From assembly GCA_017480185.1 (NCBI GenBank), contig JAFVBC010000031.1, positions 1 through 64,000 of the forward strand: a stretch of DNA of 64,000 bases. Direction: 5' to 3'. Shown here piece after piece: positions 39,520 to 49,305 of the stretch. Position 1 is the first letter of the stretch; each line of letters opens with the position of its first letter. The notes beneath the pieces were generated by a model. It saw nothing but the letters and a program-made list of their open reading frames with translations, searched no databases and was not told where the DNA came from. The stretch comes from Bacteroidales bacterium. Lineage in GTDB: Bacteria > Bacteroidota > Bacteroidia > Bacteroidales > P3. The position numbers and the translations under genes are program-made.

Positions 39520-40899
39520 ATGAAATACGACTTGATAGTGATAGGCAGCGGTCCTGGAGGATATGTGGCTGCTGTGCGCGGTGCACAACGCGGAATGAAG
39601 ACCGCCGTGGTTGAACGCGAAAACTTGGGTGGCATTTGTCTGAACTGGGGCTGCATACCCACCAAGGCTTTGATGAAGAGTGCACAAGCCTACAACTATG
39701 TGCGTCATGCTGCTGCCTACGGCGTGAAAGCCGAGGGTGCCGAGGCCGACCTTAATGCAATGGTCGACCGCTCGCGCGGCGTGGCTCAAACAATGAACAA
39801 AGGGGTTGAGTTTTTGCTGAAGAAAAACAACGTTGACGTGCTGCGTGGCACAGGGCGCGTGCGTCCAAACCATACGGTTGAAGTGGATGGCACCCCCTAT
39901 GAGGCCGACCACATAATCATTGCCACCGGGGCTCGCAGTCGCGTAATGCCACAGATGCCCCAAGACGGAAAGCACATCATTGGCTACCGCGAGGCCATGA
40001 CCCTGCGCCAACAACCCAAGAGCATGCTGGTGTGTGGCAGTGGTGCCATAGGCAGCGAATTTGCCTTCTTCTACCAAAGCATTGGCACCGCCGTAACACT
40101 GGTCGAATTTATGCCCCAAATACTGCCCAACGAAGATGAAGAGGTGGCAGCACAGATGAGCCGCAGTTTCCGTAAGATGGGAATGAAAGTGATGCCCAGT
40201 TGCTCGGTAGAGAAAGTCGACATCGAGGGCGATGTGTGCCATGTAACGGTGAAAGACCTTAAGAAGAACACCGAGACGGTGATTGACGTTGACGTGGTGT
40301 TGAGCGCGGTGGGAGTGGTAACCAACCTCGAAGATTTGGGATTGGAAGAGACAGGCATACGCTATGAGCGTGGCAAGATAGAGGTCGACGAGCACTACCG
40401 CACCAATGTCGAGGGCTACTATGCCATAGGCGATGTGGTGCACGGTCCGGCGTTGGCACATGTGGCCGGTAAAGAGGCCATTTGCTGCGTTGACAGCATT
40501 GCAGGCAAAGAAAGTGCCCCGGTGAACTATGCCAACGTGCCCGGATGCACCTACACCACCCCCGAGGTGGCCAGCGTGGGTCTGACCGAGAAGAAAGCCA
40601 TTGATGCCGGCCACAACGTGAAAGTGGGCAAATTCTTCTTCAAAGCCAGCGGTAAGGCTACAGCTGCAGGCAACACCGATGGTTTTGTAAAAGTGGTGGC
40701 CGATGCCGACACCGATAAGATACTGGGATGCCACATGTGTGGCGACAACGTTACGGAGATGATAGCCGAAGTGGTGGCCGCTCGCGAACAGGGATTGACT
40801 GTGCGCCAATTGGCCGCTGCCATCCACCCCCACCCCACCATGAGCGAAGCGGTGATGGAGGCTTTGGAGGCCGTGCATGGCGAAGCCATTCACGGTTAA
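39520..40899 (+). CDS. lpdA: Dihydrolipoyl dehydrogenase
   Basis: A 459-residue FAD-dependent disulfide oxidoreductase, the E3 of 2-oxoacid dehydrogenase complexes and the glycine cleavage system. FAD motif VIGSGPGGYVAAVRGAQ; redox disulfide Cys40-Cys45 in GGICLNWGCIPTK; NAD motif CGSGAIGSEFAFF; catalytic His in HPHPTMSEAV near the C-terminus. No E1 or E2 genes adjoin it. Lipoylation of its partner could come from lplA in this window. The antisense frame covering it is a shadow. Confidence 0.95.
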   Translation: MKYDLIVIGSGPGGYVAAVRGAQRGMKTAVVERENLGGICLNWGCIPTKALMKSAQAYNYVRHAAAYGVKAEGAEADLNAMVDRSRGVAQTMNKGVEFLLKKNNVDVLRGTGRVRPNHTVEVDGTPYEADHIIIATGARSRVMPQMPQDGKHIIGYREAMTLRQQPKSMLVCGSGAIGSEFAFFYQSIGTAVTLVEFMPQILPNEDEEVAAQMSRSFRKMGMKVMPSCSVEKVDIEGDVCHVTVKDLKKNTETVIDVDVVLSAVGVVTNLEDLGLEETGIRYERGKIEVDEHYRTNVEGYYAIGDVVHGPALAHVAGKEAICCVDSIAGKESAPVNYANVPGCTYTTPEVASVGLTEKKAIDAGHNVKVGKFFFKASGKATAAGNTDGFVKVVADADTDKILGCHMCGDNVTEMIAEVVAAREQGLTVRQLAAAIHPHPTMSEAVMEALEAVHGEAIHG

Positions 40900-40962
40900 T
40901 CAGCCTTATCCACACAACCTCACTCGGCAACACTTATCCTCCCCAATGCAAACATCACACAA

Positions 40963-41931
40963 ATGCCATTGAGAGTATCGAAGCACGAAAAAGTAAGCGA
41001 GGGCTTGTATCTTCCCGTATCGAAGCACTATAATTTGGGCGACTTCGGTGTGCGACAGCCAACTGATAAGCGCAGCATTGGCCGCCGATTCATCTGCACA
41101 GGCGACATTGGCACGGGCATAATAGAGCACTCAAGCGAGAGTCGCTCTTATCAAAACCACGTGCAGCACCTAATTGCTGGCAACCGCACGTCGATGTGGC
41201 GATACATAACCAATATGGAGCCAAAGTTCGACCGCCAGATAAAGAAAGCTATTGCGGCCATAGAAAGCTCTGAAGGACGCAAACGAACCATATTGGAGTG
41301 CTACACACATTGCCTTGAAGAGGCGCGTCAGGCCAACGCTGCCATAAACACAATAGAGGCGGTAAAACACAAGATGGGCAACCGCAGCACCAAGTTTCTG
41401 GTGGGTGTAATATCGCACTACAAGAAAAGCATTGAGCGCATGCGTGGCGAGATGCGAGCCATTCAATACAACGTGGCAAACACGTGCAGCGCCGAACGCA
41501 TGCAAGCCTACAATGAGATGGTTGAAGCATTTATGGCGATATGCCACCTGCGAAGGGTATGGTGCTACGACGAACGGCTTAAGGAGCGATTTCGCCAAGT
41601 GTTTCCTGACTTGGGCATATTCAATTTCATCCACGCCGACAACTTTATGCCCATGTTGCCCACTGCCGATGGTCAAAGCCTGTATATACTGCCCGACTGC
41701 TATATCGTGGCACGAAATGCGTTCGACTTCGACATAGTGCCTTTCAACAACTCGTCCATAGTGATTCAGGAACTGAACATAGAAGAACCATCCAACGTGC
41801 TGACGAATAAGTTGGGCAATGCAGCCTGCATGTTGCGTCTGACTGCGGTCGGTCAGACCTACTACTTCTCGCACGTTAAAGTGGTGAAAGCCTTTGCTAA
41901 TGCCCTTGAACAAGTGAAGTCTACCCCATGA
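40963..41931 (+). CDS. Conserved-looking protein of unknown function
   Basis: A 322-residue protein that I do not recognise. It has no signal peptide or membrane helix. Residues 85-200 are rich in charged helices (KIEA/KKAIAAIES, EEARQANAAINTIEAVKHKM), and the C-terminal 110 residues look like a mixed alpha/beta domain (VFPDLGIFNFIHADNFMPML ... ILPDCYIVARNAFDFDIVPF). Its stop overlaps the start of the M23 peptidase by 4 nt, which suggests a linked envelope or cell-division role. That is inference only. Start chosen as the first ATG of the frame. Confidence 0.7.
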   Translation: MPLRVSKHEKVSEGLYLPVSKHYNLGDFGVRQPTDKRSIGRRFICTGDIGTGIIEHSSESRSYQNHVQHLIAGNRTSMWRYITNMEPKFDRQIKKAIAAIESSEGRKRTILECYTHCLEEARQANAAINTIEAVKHKMGNRSTKFLVGVISHYKKSIERMRGEMRAIQYNVANTCSAERMQAYNEMVEAFMAICHLRRVWCYDERLKERFRQVFPDLGIFNFIHADNFMPMLPTADGQSLYILPDCYIVARNAFDFDIVPFNNSSIVIQELNIEEPSNVLTNKLGNAACMLRLTAVGQTYYFSHVKVVKAFANALEQVKSTP

Positions 41932-42908
41932 GCAAAAAGCAACGACACACGTATAAATTCAACCCTCACACGTTGCGTTATGAGCGTGTGATAGTGTCGT
42001 TGCGCGAAAGGGTGAAGAAGTTCAGTTTCAGCATGTTGCTTGGTATTGTAACTGGGGTGATTATTGTGGTTGTGGTGATGCAGGCCATAGAAACGCCCAA
42101 AGAGCGCGCCATAAACGCCGAAATGCAACAATACAGGCAAGAAAGTCGACAAATGGCAAGCCGATTGGAACGCGCCGAGAAGGTATTGAACGACATAGAG
42201 GAGCGCGACGACAACCTGTATCGCATAATCATGGAGAGCGAACCCGTGAGTCATGACCCATCGTCCTACCGACTTGCCGACCGCACAACCGACAGCAACG
42301 CCAATGAAACCACACGCCTAATGCGTAAAACATCGCGTCGCATCGACGACTTGACCACACGGCTGTATGTGGAGTCGAGGTCGATTGACGAATTGTTTGC
42401 CATGGCGCTTGATAAGGGCGAGCGAATGAGGTGTATGCCAGCCATTATGCCCATAGCCAAAAACAAATGCAAGGTGGTGAGTGGATTTGGTATGAGGATG
42501 CATCCGATACTGAAGTACCGTCGTCTGCACTCGGGCATTGACTTCACCGCACGACAAGACACACCCATATATGCCACAGCCGATGGCACTGTGGAGGTGG
42601 CTGGAAAGAATGTGGCTGGATATAGTGGTTACGGCACTGTGGTGGTGATCAACCACGGATATGGCTTCAAAACCCTATATGCACACATGCACACAGCCAA
42701 AGTGCATGCTGGCCAGAAGGTGCAACGTGGCACACAGATAGGCACGGTGGGCAATAGTGGATTGTCGTCGGGTACACACCTGCACTACGAAGTGATACAA
42801 AACGGCAAGAAAATAGACCCGATATATTTCTTCTTCAACGACCTCACTGCCGACGAATATGAAGAGGTGCTCGAATTGGCTCGCCGCGAAAATCAAAGCA
42901 TGAGCTGA
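41928..42908 (+). CDS. M23 family metallopeptidase
   Basis: A 326-residue membrane-anchored endopeptidase of the LytM/NlpD type. One transmembrane helix (about 33-50, FSMLLGIVTGVIIVVVVM) is followed by a coiled coil (about 60-95). The C-terminal M23 domain has the first zinc motif HSGIDF, then GYGFKTLYAHM and the last motif HLHYEV. All zinc ligands appear present, so it is likely an active peptidoglycan D,D-endopeptidase. Overlaps the unknown gene before it by 4 nt and lies 4 nt before ispH. Confidence 0.92.
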   Translation: MSKKQRHTYKFNPHTLRYERVIVSLRERVKKFSFSMLLGIVTGVIIVVVVMQAIETPKERAINAEMQQYRQESRQMASRLERAEKVLNDIEERDDNLYRIIMESEPVSHDPSSYRLADRTTDSNANETTRLMRKTSRRIDDLTTRLYVESRSIDELFAMALDKGERMRCMPAIMPIAKNKCKVVSGFGMRMHPILKYRRLHSGIDFTARQDTPIYATADGTVEVAGKNVAGYSGYGTVVVINHGYGFKTLYAHMHTAKVHAGQKVQRGTQIGTVGNSGLSSGTHLHYEVIQNGKKIDPIYFFFNDLTADEYEEVLELARRENQSMS

Positions 42909-42912
42909 TGAC

Positions 42913-43767
42913 ATGGAGATAAAGATTGACGAGAAAGCTGGTTTTTGCTTTGGAGTGGTGAAAGCCATCGGGGCAGCCGAGACTGTGCTTGACCGATGCG
43001 GACATCTTTTCTGTTTGGGCGACATTGTTCACAACAGTGCCGAGGTGGAGCGTCTGCGTCTCAAAGGATTGCAGGTGATTGACCATGCTCAACTTGACAC
43101 CATGAGCAACGCCACGGTGCTGATTAGAGCTCATGGCGAACCACCTTCGACCTACGCCACAGCGCATGCTCACAACATTGAGTTGATTGACGCCACATGC
43201 CCAATCGTGTTGGCATTGCAAAAAAACATCAAAGTCGGCTATGAGGAGATGCAGCAACGAGGCGGACAAGTGGTGATATTCGGCAAGAAAGGGCACGCCG
43301 AGGTAACAGGACTGGATGGGCAAACCAATGGCACCGCCATAATAGTGAGCCACTGCGATGAATTGGACGGGATTGACTGGTCTAAACCTATACGCTTGTA
43401 TTCGCAAACCACCAAGAATAGAGACGAGTATCGCCGACTGATTGACAACATAAGAAGCAGATTGCCCGAAGGAGCCGACTTTGTGGCTCACGACACCGTA
43501 TGCAACCGAGTGGCCAATAGAGCAAAAGAATTGGAGGCCTTTGCCCAAAGTGTTGACGTGCTGCTATTTGTGGCTGGAGCCAATAGCAGTAACGGACGTT
43601 ACCTTTACGAACATTGCTGCAAGGTGCAGCCAAAGACACACTTGATCTCCTCGGCAGAAGAGATTGACTCAAATTGGCTGGCCGATGCAAAAGTGGTTGG
43701 CATAAGCGGCGGCACATCAACACCACGATGGCTAATGGAGATAATAAAAAAGCAACTTGACACTTGA
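42913..43767 (+). CDS. ispH: 4-hydroxy-3-methylbut-2-enyl diphosphate reductase
   Basis: A 284-residue iron-sulfur enzyme, the last step of the MEP isoprenoid pathway, producing IPP and DMAPP. The three cluster cysteines are Cys12 (AGFCFGVVKAI), Cys96 (DATCPIV) and Cys197 (DTVCNRV), at the same positions as in E. coli. The GGTSTPRWLMEII end is typical. It overlaps recF by 11 nt in the same operon. Confidence 0.95.
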   Translation: MEIKIDEKAGFCFGVVKAIGAAETVLDRCGHLFCLGDIVHNSAEVERLRLKGLQVIDHAQLDTMSNATVLIRAHGEPPSTYATAHAHNIELIDATCPIVLALQKNIKVGYEEMQQRGGQVVIFGKKGHAEVTGLDGQTNGTAIIVSHCDELDGIDWSKPIRLYSQTTKNRDEYRRLIDNIRSRLPEGADFVAHDTVCNRVANRAKELEAFAQSVDVLLFVAGANSSNGRYLYEHCCKVQPKTHLISSAEEIDSNWLADAKVVGISGGTSTPRWLMEIIKKQLDT

Positions 43768-44845
43768 CAGGCTCATAATAACCGATTTCAAGAACTACGC
43801 ATTGGCTGAAGCGGAGTTTTGCGGCAACGTTAACTGTTTTGTAGGCAACAACGGTGCAGGTAAGACAAACCTGCTTGATGCCATACACTACCTCTCGTTC
43901 TGCAAGAGCTATTTTAATCCGATTGATACACAAAACATACGTATCGGGGCGGATGCTTTTGCTTTGCACGGCACCTATGGAGAAGGGCAAGTGAGTTGCA
44001 TTGTGCGACGGAATGGTGGGAAAGTGATGAAATGGAACAGGAAGGCCTATAAGACCCTATCTGAACACATCGGGAAAATACCCCTCGTGATGGTAACTCC
44101 TACCGATCAAAACTTGATAACTGGAGGGAGTGAACTGCGGAGAAAGTTTGTTGACCTTGTGATTTCACAAACCGATCAGTTGTACCTCTCACACCTAATT
44201 GACTACAATAAAGCCCTTGACCAACGCAACCGCCTGCTGAAACAGATGTGGGACGATCGGAAATGGGACGAAAATATGTTGGAGTTGTGGGACGAGCAGT
44301 TGTGCCGACACGGCGAGTATCTGTACGAGACGCGACAGGAATTTGTGGTGGCTTTTGGCAAATTGTTTGCAGATTACTATCACATCATTGCTGGCGACAA
44401 CGAGCCAGGGCACATTGGCTACCTGCGCAACACCGCACCCATTGCGCAACAACTGCAAACAAGCCACACGGAAGATAGATACGCCCTGCACACCACTCAT
44501 GGACCACACAAAGACGACGTGCAACTTGACCTAATGGAGGGAATGAGTGTGAAACGCTATGGCTCGCAGGGACAACAGAAGAGTTTCTCGCTTGCATTGA
44601 AACTTGCACAGTTTCAATACCTCTATAACCACAAGGGAGAGAAGCCCATACTGCTGCTTGACGACATTTTTGACAAACTGGATATGCTTCGCGTTAAGCA
44701 ACTGATTGGGCTGGTTGGAAGCGACAGGTTTGGTCAGGTGTTTCTGACCGACACCCAACCGGGGCGAGTTGAAGCCCTATTTGCAGAGTTGTCGCACATG
44801 GATCATTGCATTTTCAATATTGACAAAGGAGAGGTAAAGATATGA
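43757..44845 (+). CDS. recF: DNA replication and repair protein RecF
   Basis: A 362-residue ABC-type ATPase that helps load RecA at single-strand gaps. Walker A GNNGAGKTNLLDAIHYLS, signature SQGQQKSFSLALKLAQ, Walker B PILLLDDIFDKLD. The start appears to be TTG 43757 (TTGACACTTGAC), giving MTLDRLIITDFKNY, which is the normal RecF N-terminus; no ATG is available. The start lies inside ispH, and the DUF721 gene starts 4 nt before its stop. Confidence 0.93.
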   Translation: MTLDRLIITDFKNYALAEAEFCGNVNCFVGNNGAGKTNLLDAIHYLSFCKSYFNPIDTQNIRIGADAFALHGTYGEGQVSCIVRRNGGKVMKWNRKAYKTLSEHIGKIPLVMVTPTDQNLITGGSELRRKFVDLVISQTDQLYLSHLIDYNKALDQRNRLLKQMWDDRKWDENMLELWDEQLCRHGEYLYETRQEFVVAFGKLFADYYHIIAGDNEPGHIGYLRNTAPIAQQLQTSHTEDRYALHTTHGPHKDDVQLDLMEGMSVKRYGSQGQQKSFSLALKLAQFQYLYNHKGEKPILLLDDIFDKLDMLRVKQLIGLVGSDRFGQVFLTDTQPGRVEALFAELSHMDHCIFNIDKGEVKI

Positions 44846-45126
44846 GCGAGGAAAAGCCATTGTCGGTTTTTATGCAGCAAGCTTTTAATAGGTTGGGGAT
44901 GCGCGACCTGTCGGACGAGATGGCAGTGGAAAGAGTCTACAACGAAGCCGCAGGCGAACTGATTGCAAGAATGACACTATCCCTAAAGTTTCAAGCTGGT
45001 ACCCTACGGCTGAAGGTAACATCGGCTGCTCTGAAAAACGAATTAACCATGAGACGTGAGGGGTTGAGATTGAAACTTAACGAATCTTTGGGACGCGAAG
45101 TGGTAAAAAAAATTGTGGTGGAATGA
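44842..45126 (+). CDS. DUF721 (DciA-like) small protein
   Basis: A 94-residue DUF721 protein: MQQAFNRLGMRDLSDEMAVE followed by the KFQAGTLRLKVTSAALKNEL motif and a basic end. DUF721 includes DciA, which helps load the replicative helicase in many bacteria. The recF-DUF721 order, with a 4-nt overlap, is common and fits a replication role. Confidence 0.85.
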   Translation: MSEEKPLSVFMQQAFNRLGMRDLSDEMAVERVYNEAAGELIARMTLSLKFQAGTLRLKVTSAALKNELTMRREGLRLKLNESLGREVVKKIVVE

Positions 45127-46745
45127 GGCAGTTGTGGCAGGCAATGATGATGGTGCGCCAATGCAATAAAGCTGCATTTTGGCGCAAGATTGTATATGTG
45201 CTTCTCCAGAGCATACTGCCAATTGCCAATCTATATGTACTGAAACTACTGATAGACAGTATTGAACAAATAGTTTCTCACCCCTATCCCACAACAAGTT
45301 TTGTTCCATACTTGCTCATAATGTGTGGCATATATCTTGCCAACAGGATTGTTGGCGCACTGAGTGCGGTGAACAACGACGTTTTATCTCAAATGCTGAT
45401 TGATTACTTGAGCGATAAAACGCAACGGCAAGCGGCAATACTTGACATGTCGTACTACGACAACCCACAATACTACGACACATTGCACCGAGCCCAACAG
45501 GAGGTGGGGTACAGACCACTACAGATAATTAACAATACGATGGGGCTGATTGGGGCTACGGTTTCTATTGTCGGTGTGGTGGCTCTATTGTGGAATACCG
45601 CGCTTTGGATTGTTGGTGTGATGGTGTTAGCCGTACTGCCAGGTTTTGCACTGAGACTATACAAATCACAAATCATATACCGATTTCGGAAAAACAATAC
45701 CCAAACATATCGTCAAACCTCATACTTCAGTGCCCTTTTAACGGGTCGGGACTTTGCCAAAGAGATGCGCGCCTACAACCTATCAGCACTGTTCAGAGAA
45801 CGATATGTGGGGGTGAGACGCATTTTGAGGCGACGACTTACAACAATAATTCGCAAGATGGGCGCAATTGATATCGTGTGTGGGGTGGTAGAATCCGCAG
45901 CAATGCTGCTGGCTATGGTCTCGCTGATTGGTCAAACAACGAAAGGGGCTATAAGCATCGGCTCGTTTGTGATGTTGTTTGAAGCATTCCGCAGAGGAGT
46001 TGGATATATACAGAGTTGGATAAACTCATTTTCTGGATTGTACGATAGCAGGCTGTTTATAAGCAATTTGTTTGAGTTTCTACGTCTCAAACCTCAAATT
46101 GTTTCCCCAGCCGACGCATTGCCATTTCCAAAAGAGATTACATGCGTTGAGTTCCACAACGTTACATTTCGCTATCCCGACATGAGACACAACGTGTTGG
46201 AACACTATTCGATGAGGTTTAACCGAGGGAAAATCAACGTTATTGAAGGGGAAAATGGATATGGGAAGAGCACCGTTGTGAAATTGCTTCTCCGTTTTTA
46301 TGACCCCGATGAGGGAGCGATAACCGTAAATGGTATTGACATTAGACAATTCAATCTTGAAGATCTGCGCAAGAATATAGGTACAATATTTCAAGATTTC
46401 GTCCGTTATAACTCTACATTGAGAGAGAATGTAACGTTTGGTGCAAGTGGCGATGATAGCAAAGATATTGAGCGTGTGATTAAAGCAGTGGGCGTTGACA
46501 AGATAGCCAGCCGATTGGAAAAGGGGCTTGACACCCCGTTGGGCAAAATGTTTGACGGCGGAAATGAGTTGAGCATGGGGCAATGGCAACGGGTGGCACT
46601 GGCAAGAATGCTATATAGCAATGCAAAAGTGCTTGTGATGGACGAACCCATGGCTTGGCTTGACACTGAAAGCAGGCAGGAGGTCAACATGGTAATGGAT
46701 GCCTTGAAAGAGGAAAAACTGATAATAGTAATAAATCACAGATAG
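45123..46745 (+). CDS. ABC transporter, fused permease and ATPase, short C-terminus
   Basis: A 540-residue half-transporter. Residues 1-330 hold about six transmembrane helices. The nucleotide-binding domain has Walker A GENGYGKSTVV, Q-loop FQDFVRY, a variant signature LSMGQWQR in place of LSGGQ, Walker B VLVMDEPMAWLD and an H-loop histidine in INHR. The protein ends immediately after that motif, so the usual final 40-60 residues are missing. It overlaps the DUF721 gene by 4 nt. The substrate is unknown; the TMD resembles peptide/lipid exporters. The truncation may be natural or a recent nonsense event. Confidence 0.85.
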   Translation: MRQLWQAMMMVRQCNKAAFWRKIVYVLLQSILPIANLYVLKLLIDSIEQIVSHPYPTTSFVPYLLIMCGIYLANRIVGALSAVNNDVLSQMLIDYLSDKTQRQAAILDMSYYDNPQYYDTLHRAQQEVGYRPLQIINNTMGLIGATVSIVGVVALLWNTALWIVGVMVLAVLPGFALRLYKSQIIYRFRKNNTQTYRQTSYFSALLTGRDFAKEMRAYNLSALFRERYVGVRRILRRRLTTIIRKMGAIDIVCGVVESAAMLLAMVSLIGQTTKGAISIGSFVMLFEAFRRGVGYIQSWINSFSGLYDSRLFISNLFEFLRLKPQIVSPADALPFPKEITCVEFHNVTFRYPDMRHNVLEHYSMRFNRGKINVIEGENGYGKSTVVKLLLRFYDPDEGAITVNGIDIRQFNLEDLRKNIGTIFQDFVRYNSTLRENVTFGASGDDSKDIERVIKAVGVDKIASRLEKGLDTPLGKMFDGGNELSMGQWQRVALARMLYSNAKVLVMDEPMAWLDTESRQEVNMVMDALKEEKLIIVINHR

Positions 46746-46779
46746 TAACATTTACTTGAAAAGTTTTAATTCGAACAAC

Positions 46780-48219
46780 ATGATTAGATACACCCTTGAC
46801 ACGATAGATACAAAGAACTGTCAGAGCAACCTTATCTTACTGTATGGAGATGAGGTGGCAGAGCGGCAGTTGCCCTTGTCTAAAAAAGAGATTGAACGAG
46901 TAAAACAATTGCGCGCCAAAGACAAGGCATTTATTGTGGCATTTGATCGTCTGCCCTATCACTTATACGTGGTTGGCTTTGATAGCGAAAAAAAATCATC
47001 TGAAAGCCAAGAAACGTTGCGCAGACAGGCGGCAAAGTTGCTCACTGTGTTGCTCTCCGATGAGGCTTACGAAATGGCAATAACCGGAGTTGGGACATTG
47101 ACCGAGGAGATAGTGGCCTTTATTGAAGGATTAACTCTATCCGATTATAGTTTTGACAGATTCAAAAGCAAAGAGGCGGAGCACCTAAAATCAATAAGCA
47201 TAGACACCTCGTTCCTTAATCAAAATGAGTTAGACGAGTTGACAAATCTATGGAACAGGATATTTTGGTGCAGAGAATGGGTGAATTTGCCTGTAGCAAA
47301 TCTTAATGCAGAAACCTTTGCCGACGAAATTGCTTGTGTAGCGGGACAGTTGGAGGATGTGTCGTGCACCGTAATGAACAAGAAACAAATTGAAAGTCTA
47401 CGCATGGGTGGTCTGCTGGCTGTGAATAAAGGAAGTGTAGACGAGCCAAGATTTATTATAGTTGAATACAAACCACAAAGCGCCTCTGACCGTCAGCCTA
47501 TTGTGCTGGTTGGCAAAGGAATAACCTACGATACCGGCGGTTTGAACATAAAGCCAGACGACTATATGCAGGAGATGAAATCGGATATGGCTGGTGCGGC
47601 TACAATGGCATCCGTAGTGTTTGCTGCTGCAGATAATAAACTGCCAGTTCACCTCATTGCCCTACTGCCAATGACCGACAACCGTCCAGGCTTTAATGCC
47701 TATGCTGCTGACGATGTGTTGACAATGTACGATGGAACAACTGTTGAGGTTGTGAATACAGATGCAGAAGGTCGCTTGATTTTGGCTGATGCTATAGCCT
47801 TTGCTGCAAAGAATTACCAACCTAAAGTCATAATAGACTCGGCCACTCTGACTGGTGCAGCCGTTAGAGCCATTTCCACTTTTGGCATTGCAGCCATGGA
47901 GCAAAACGCGAGCAACGAACTGTCAATGCTAAAGATTGTGGGCGAGCAAGTGTATGAACGCATTGTGGAGTTTCCTATGTGGAAAGAGTATGACAAGTTG
48001 ATTGAGTCCGAGGTTGCTGATATTCGAAACTGCGGAAGCATACCCCAAGCTGGGACAATCACAGCCGGAAAGTTTTTAGCCCATTTTGCAAAAGATGTAC
48101 CATTCATTCATCTTGACATTGCTGGAGTTGCATTTTTCTCAAAATCTCAACACTACTATCGTTATGGAGCATCGGGTTACGGAATCAGATTGCTATACGC
48201 ATACCTCCAGATGCAATAA
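46780..48219 (+). CDS. M17 family leucyl aminopeptidase
   Basis: A 479-residue cytosolic metallo-aminopeptidase. The catalytic domain carries GKGITYDTGGLNIKP, the metal-binding KSDMAGAATM and the family signature NTDAEGRLILADA. The N-terminal domain is divergent, as expected. ATG 46780 is taken as the start; a TTG eight codons upstream is less likely. It lies 34 nt after the ABC gene and continues the same run. Confidence 0.92.
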   Translation: MIRYTLDTIDTKNCQSNLILLYGDEVAERQLPLSKKEIERVKQLRAKDKAFIVAFDRLPYHLYVVGFDSEKKSSESQETLRRQAAKLLTVLLSDEAYEMAITGVGTLTEEIVAFIEGLTLSDYSFDRFKSKEAEHLKSISIDTSFLNQNELDELTNLWNRIFWCREWVNLPVANLNAETFADEIACVAGQLEDVSCTVMNKKQIESLRMGGLLAVNKGSVDEPRFIIVEYKPQSASDRQPIVLVGKGITYDTGGLNIKPDDYMQEMKSDMAGAATMASVVFAAADNKLPVHLIALLPMTDNRPGFNAYAADDVLTMYDGTTVEVVNTDAEGRLILADAIAFAAKNYQPKVIIDSATLTGAAVRAISTFGIAAMEQNASNELSMLKIVGEQVYERIVEFPMWKEYDKLIESEVADIRNCGSIPQAGTITAGKFLAHFAKDVPFIHLDIAGVAFFSKSQHYYRYGASGYGIRLLYAYLQMQ

Positions 48220-48258
48220 AACATTATTTTCAGATACATAAAATTGCTAATATAAACA

Positions 48259-49299
48259 ATGAGTAATAACGATTCATCAAAGATACGTTTAGCCATATCG
48301 CAAGGGGATGTTAACGGTGTGGGATATGAGGTGATACTTAAAACATTCAGCGATGCTCGAATGTACGACTACTGTACCCCTATTCTGTATGGGTCAACTA
48401 AAGTTGCATCTTATCACAAGAAACTTCTTACACTGCAACCCGACTACAATTTTGTTTCGATACATAGTGCACAAGAAGCCGTTGAAGGGAAATTCAATGT
48501 CATCAACCTCACAAATGAAGAGATAAAACTTGACATAGGTAAAAGTACAGAGTTGGCCGGGAAATTGAGTAGAGAAAGCCTTGACATGGCATGCACTGAC
48601 CTAAAAGAAGGTAATGTTGATGTTTTGGTAACTGCCCCTATTAACAAGAAAAATATACAATCGCAAGATTTTGATTTCCCCGGACATACAGAATATTTAT
48701 CCCACAAATTTGGATGTTCAAGCCTAATGTTGATGGTTTGCGATAGAATCCGCATTGGCATCGTGACTAATCATCTTGCGCTCAAGGATGTTCCAGCGAC
48801 ACTCACCCACAATTTGCTATACGACAAAATAATGCTGATGAACGAGTCGCTAAAAAGGGACTTTAGCATAACTGTTCCTAAAATAGCAGTACTGGCTCTT
48901 GACCCTCACGCTGGCGACAATGGCGTTATTGGCGACTTTGACATGAAGGTCATACGTCCTGTTATAGAAGAGGTTCAAACAAAGGGAGTATTGGCTTACG
49001 GGCCATTCCCCTCGGATGGTTTTTTCGGGAGTAGTCAGTTTTGCAAATTTGACGGCGTATTGGCTTTGTACCACGACCAAGGCCTCATCCCATTCAAACT
49101 TATGTCGTTTACCGAGGGAGTAAACTATACGGCAGGGCTGCCCTATGTGCGCACAAGTCCGGCTCATGGCACTGGCTACGACATTGTTGGTAAAGATATG
49201 GCAAGTGAACAATCTTTCCGCTCTGCCGTATATCTTGCTTGTAATATACTTAGAAACAGGCAAGAATATGATGAGTTGACGTCTAATCAATTACGATAG
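48259..49299 (+). CDS. pdxA: 4-hydroxythreonine-4-phosphate dehydrogenase
   Basis: A 346-residue dehydrogenase of DXP-dependent pyridoxal-phosphate synthesis. RLAISQGDVNGVGYEVILK is the N-terminal motif; metal-ligand histidines are in FPGHTEYL, DPHAGDNG and SPAHGTGYDIVGK. It lies 39 nt after the aminopeptidase and 6 nt before polA. PLP made here would serve KamA among others. Confidence 0.94.
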   Translation: MSNNDSSKIRLAISQGDVNGVGYEVILKTFSDARMYDYCTPILYGSTKVASYHKKLLTLQPDYNFVSIHSAQEAVEGKFNVINLTNEEIKLDIGKSTELAGKLSRESLDMACTDLKEGNVDVLVTAPINKKNIQSQDFDFPGHTEYLSHKFGCSSLMLMVCDRIRIGIVTNHLALKDVPATLTHNLLYDKIMLMNESLKRDFSITVPKIAVLALDPHAGDNGVIGDFDMKVIRPVIEEVQTKGVLAYGPFPSDGFFGSSQFCKFDGVLALYHDQGLIPFKLMSFTEGVNYTAGLPYVRTSPAHGTGYDIVGKDMASEQSFRSAVYLACNILRNRQEYDELTSNQLR

Positions 49300-49305
49300 A
49301 CTGGC

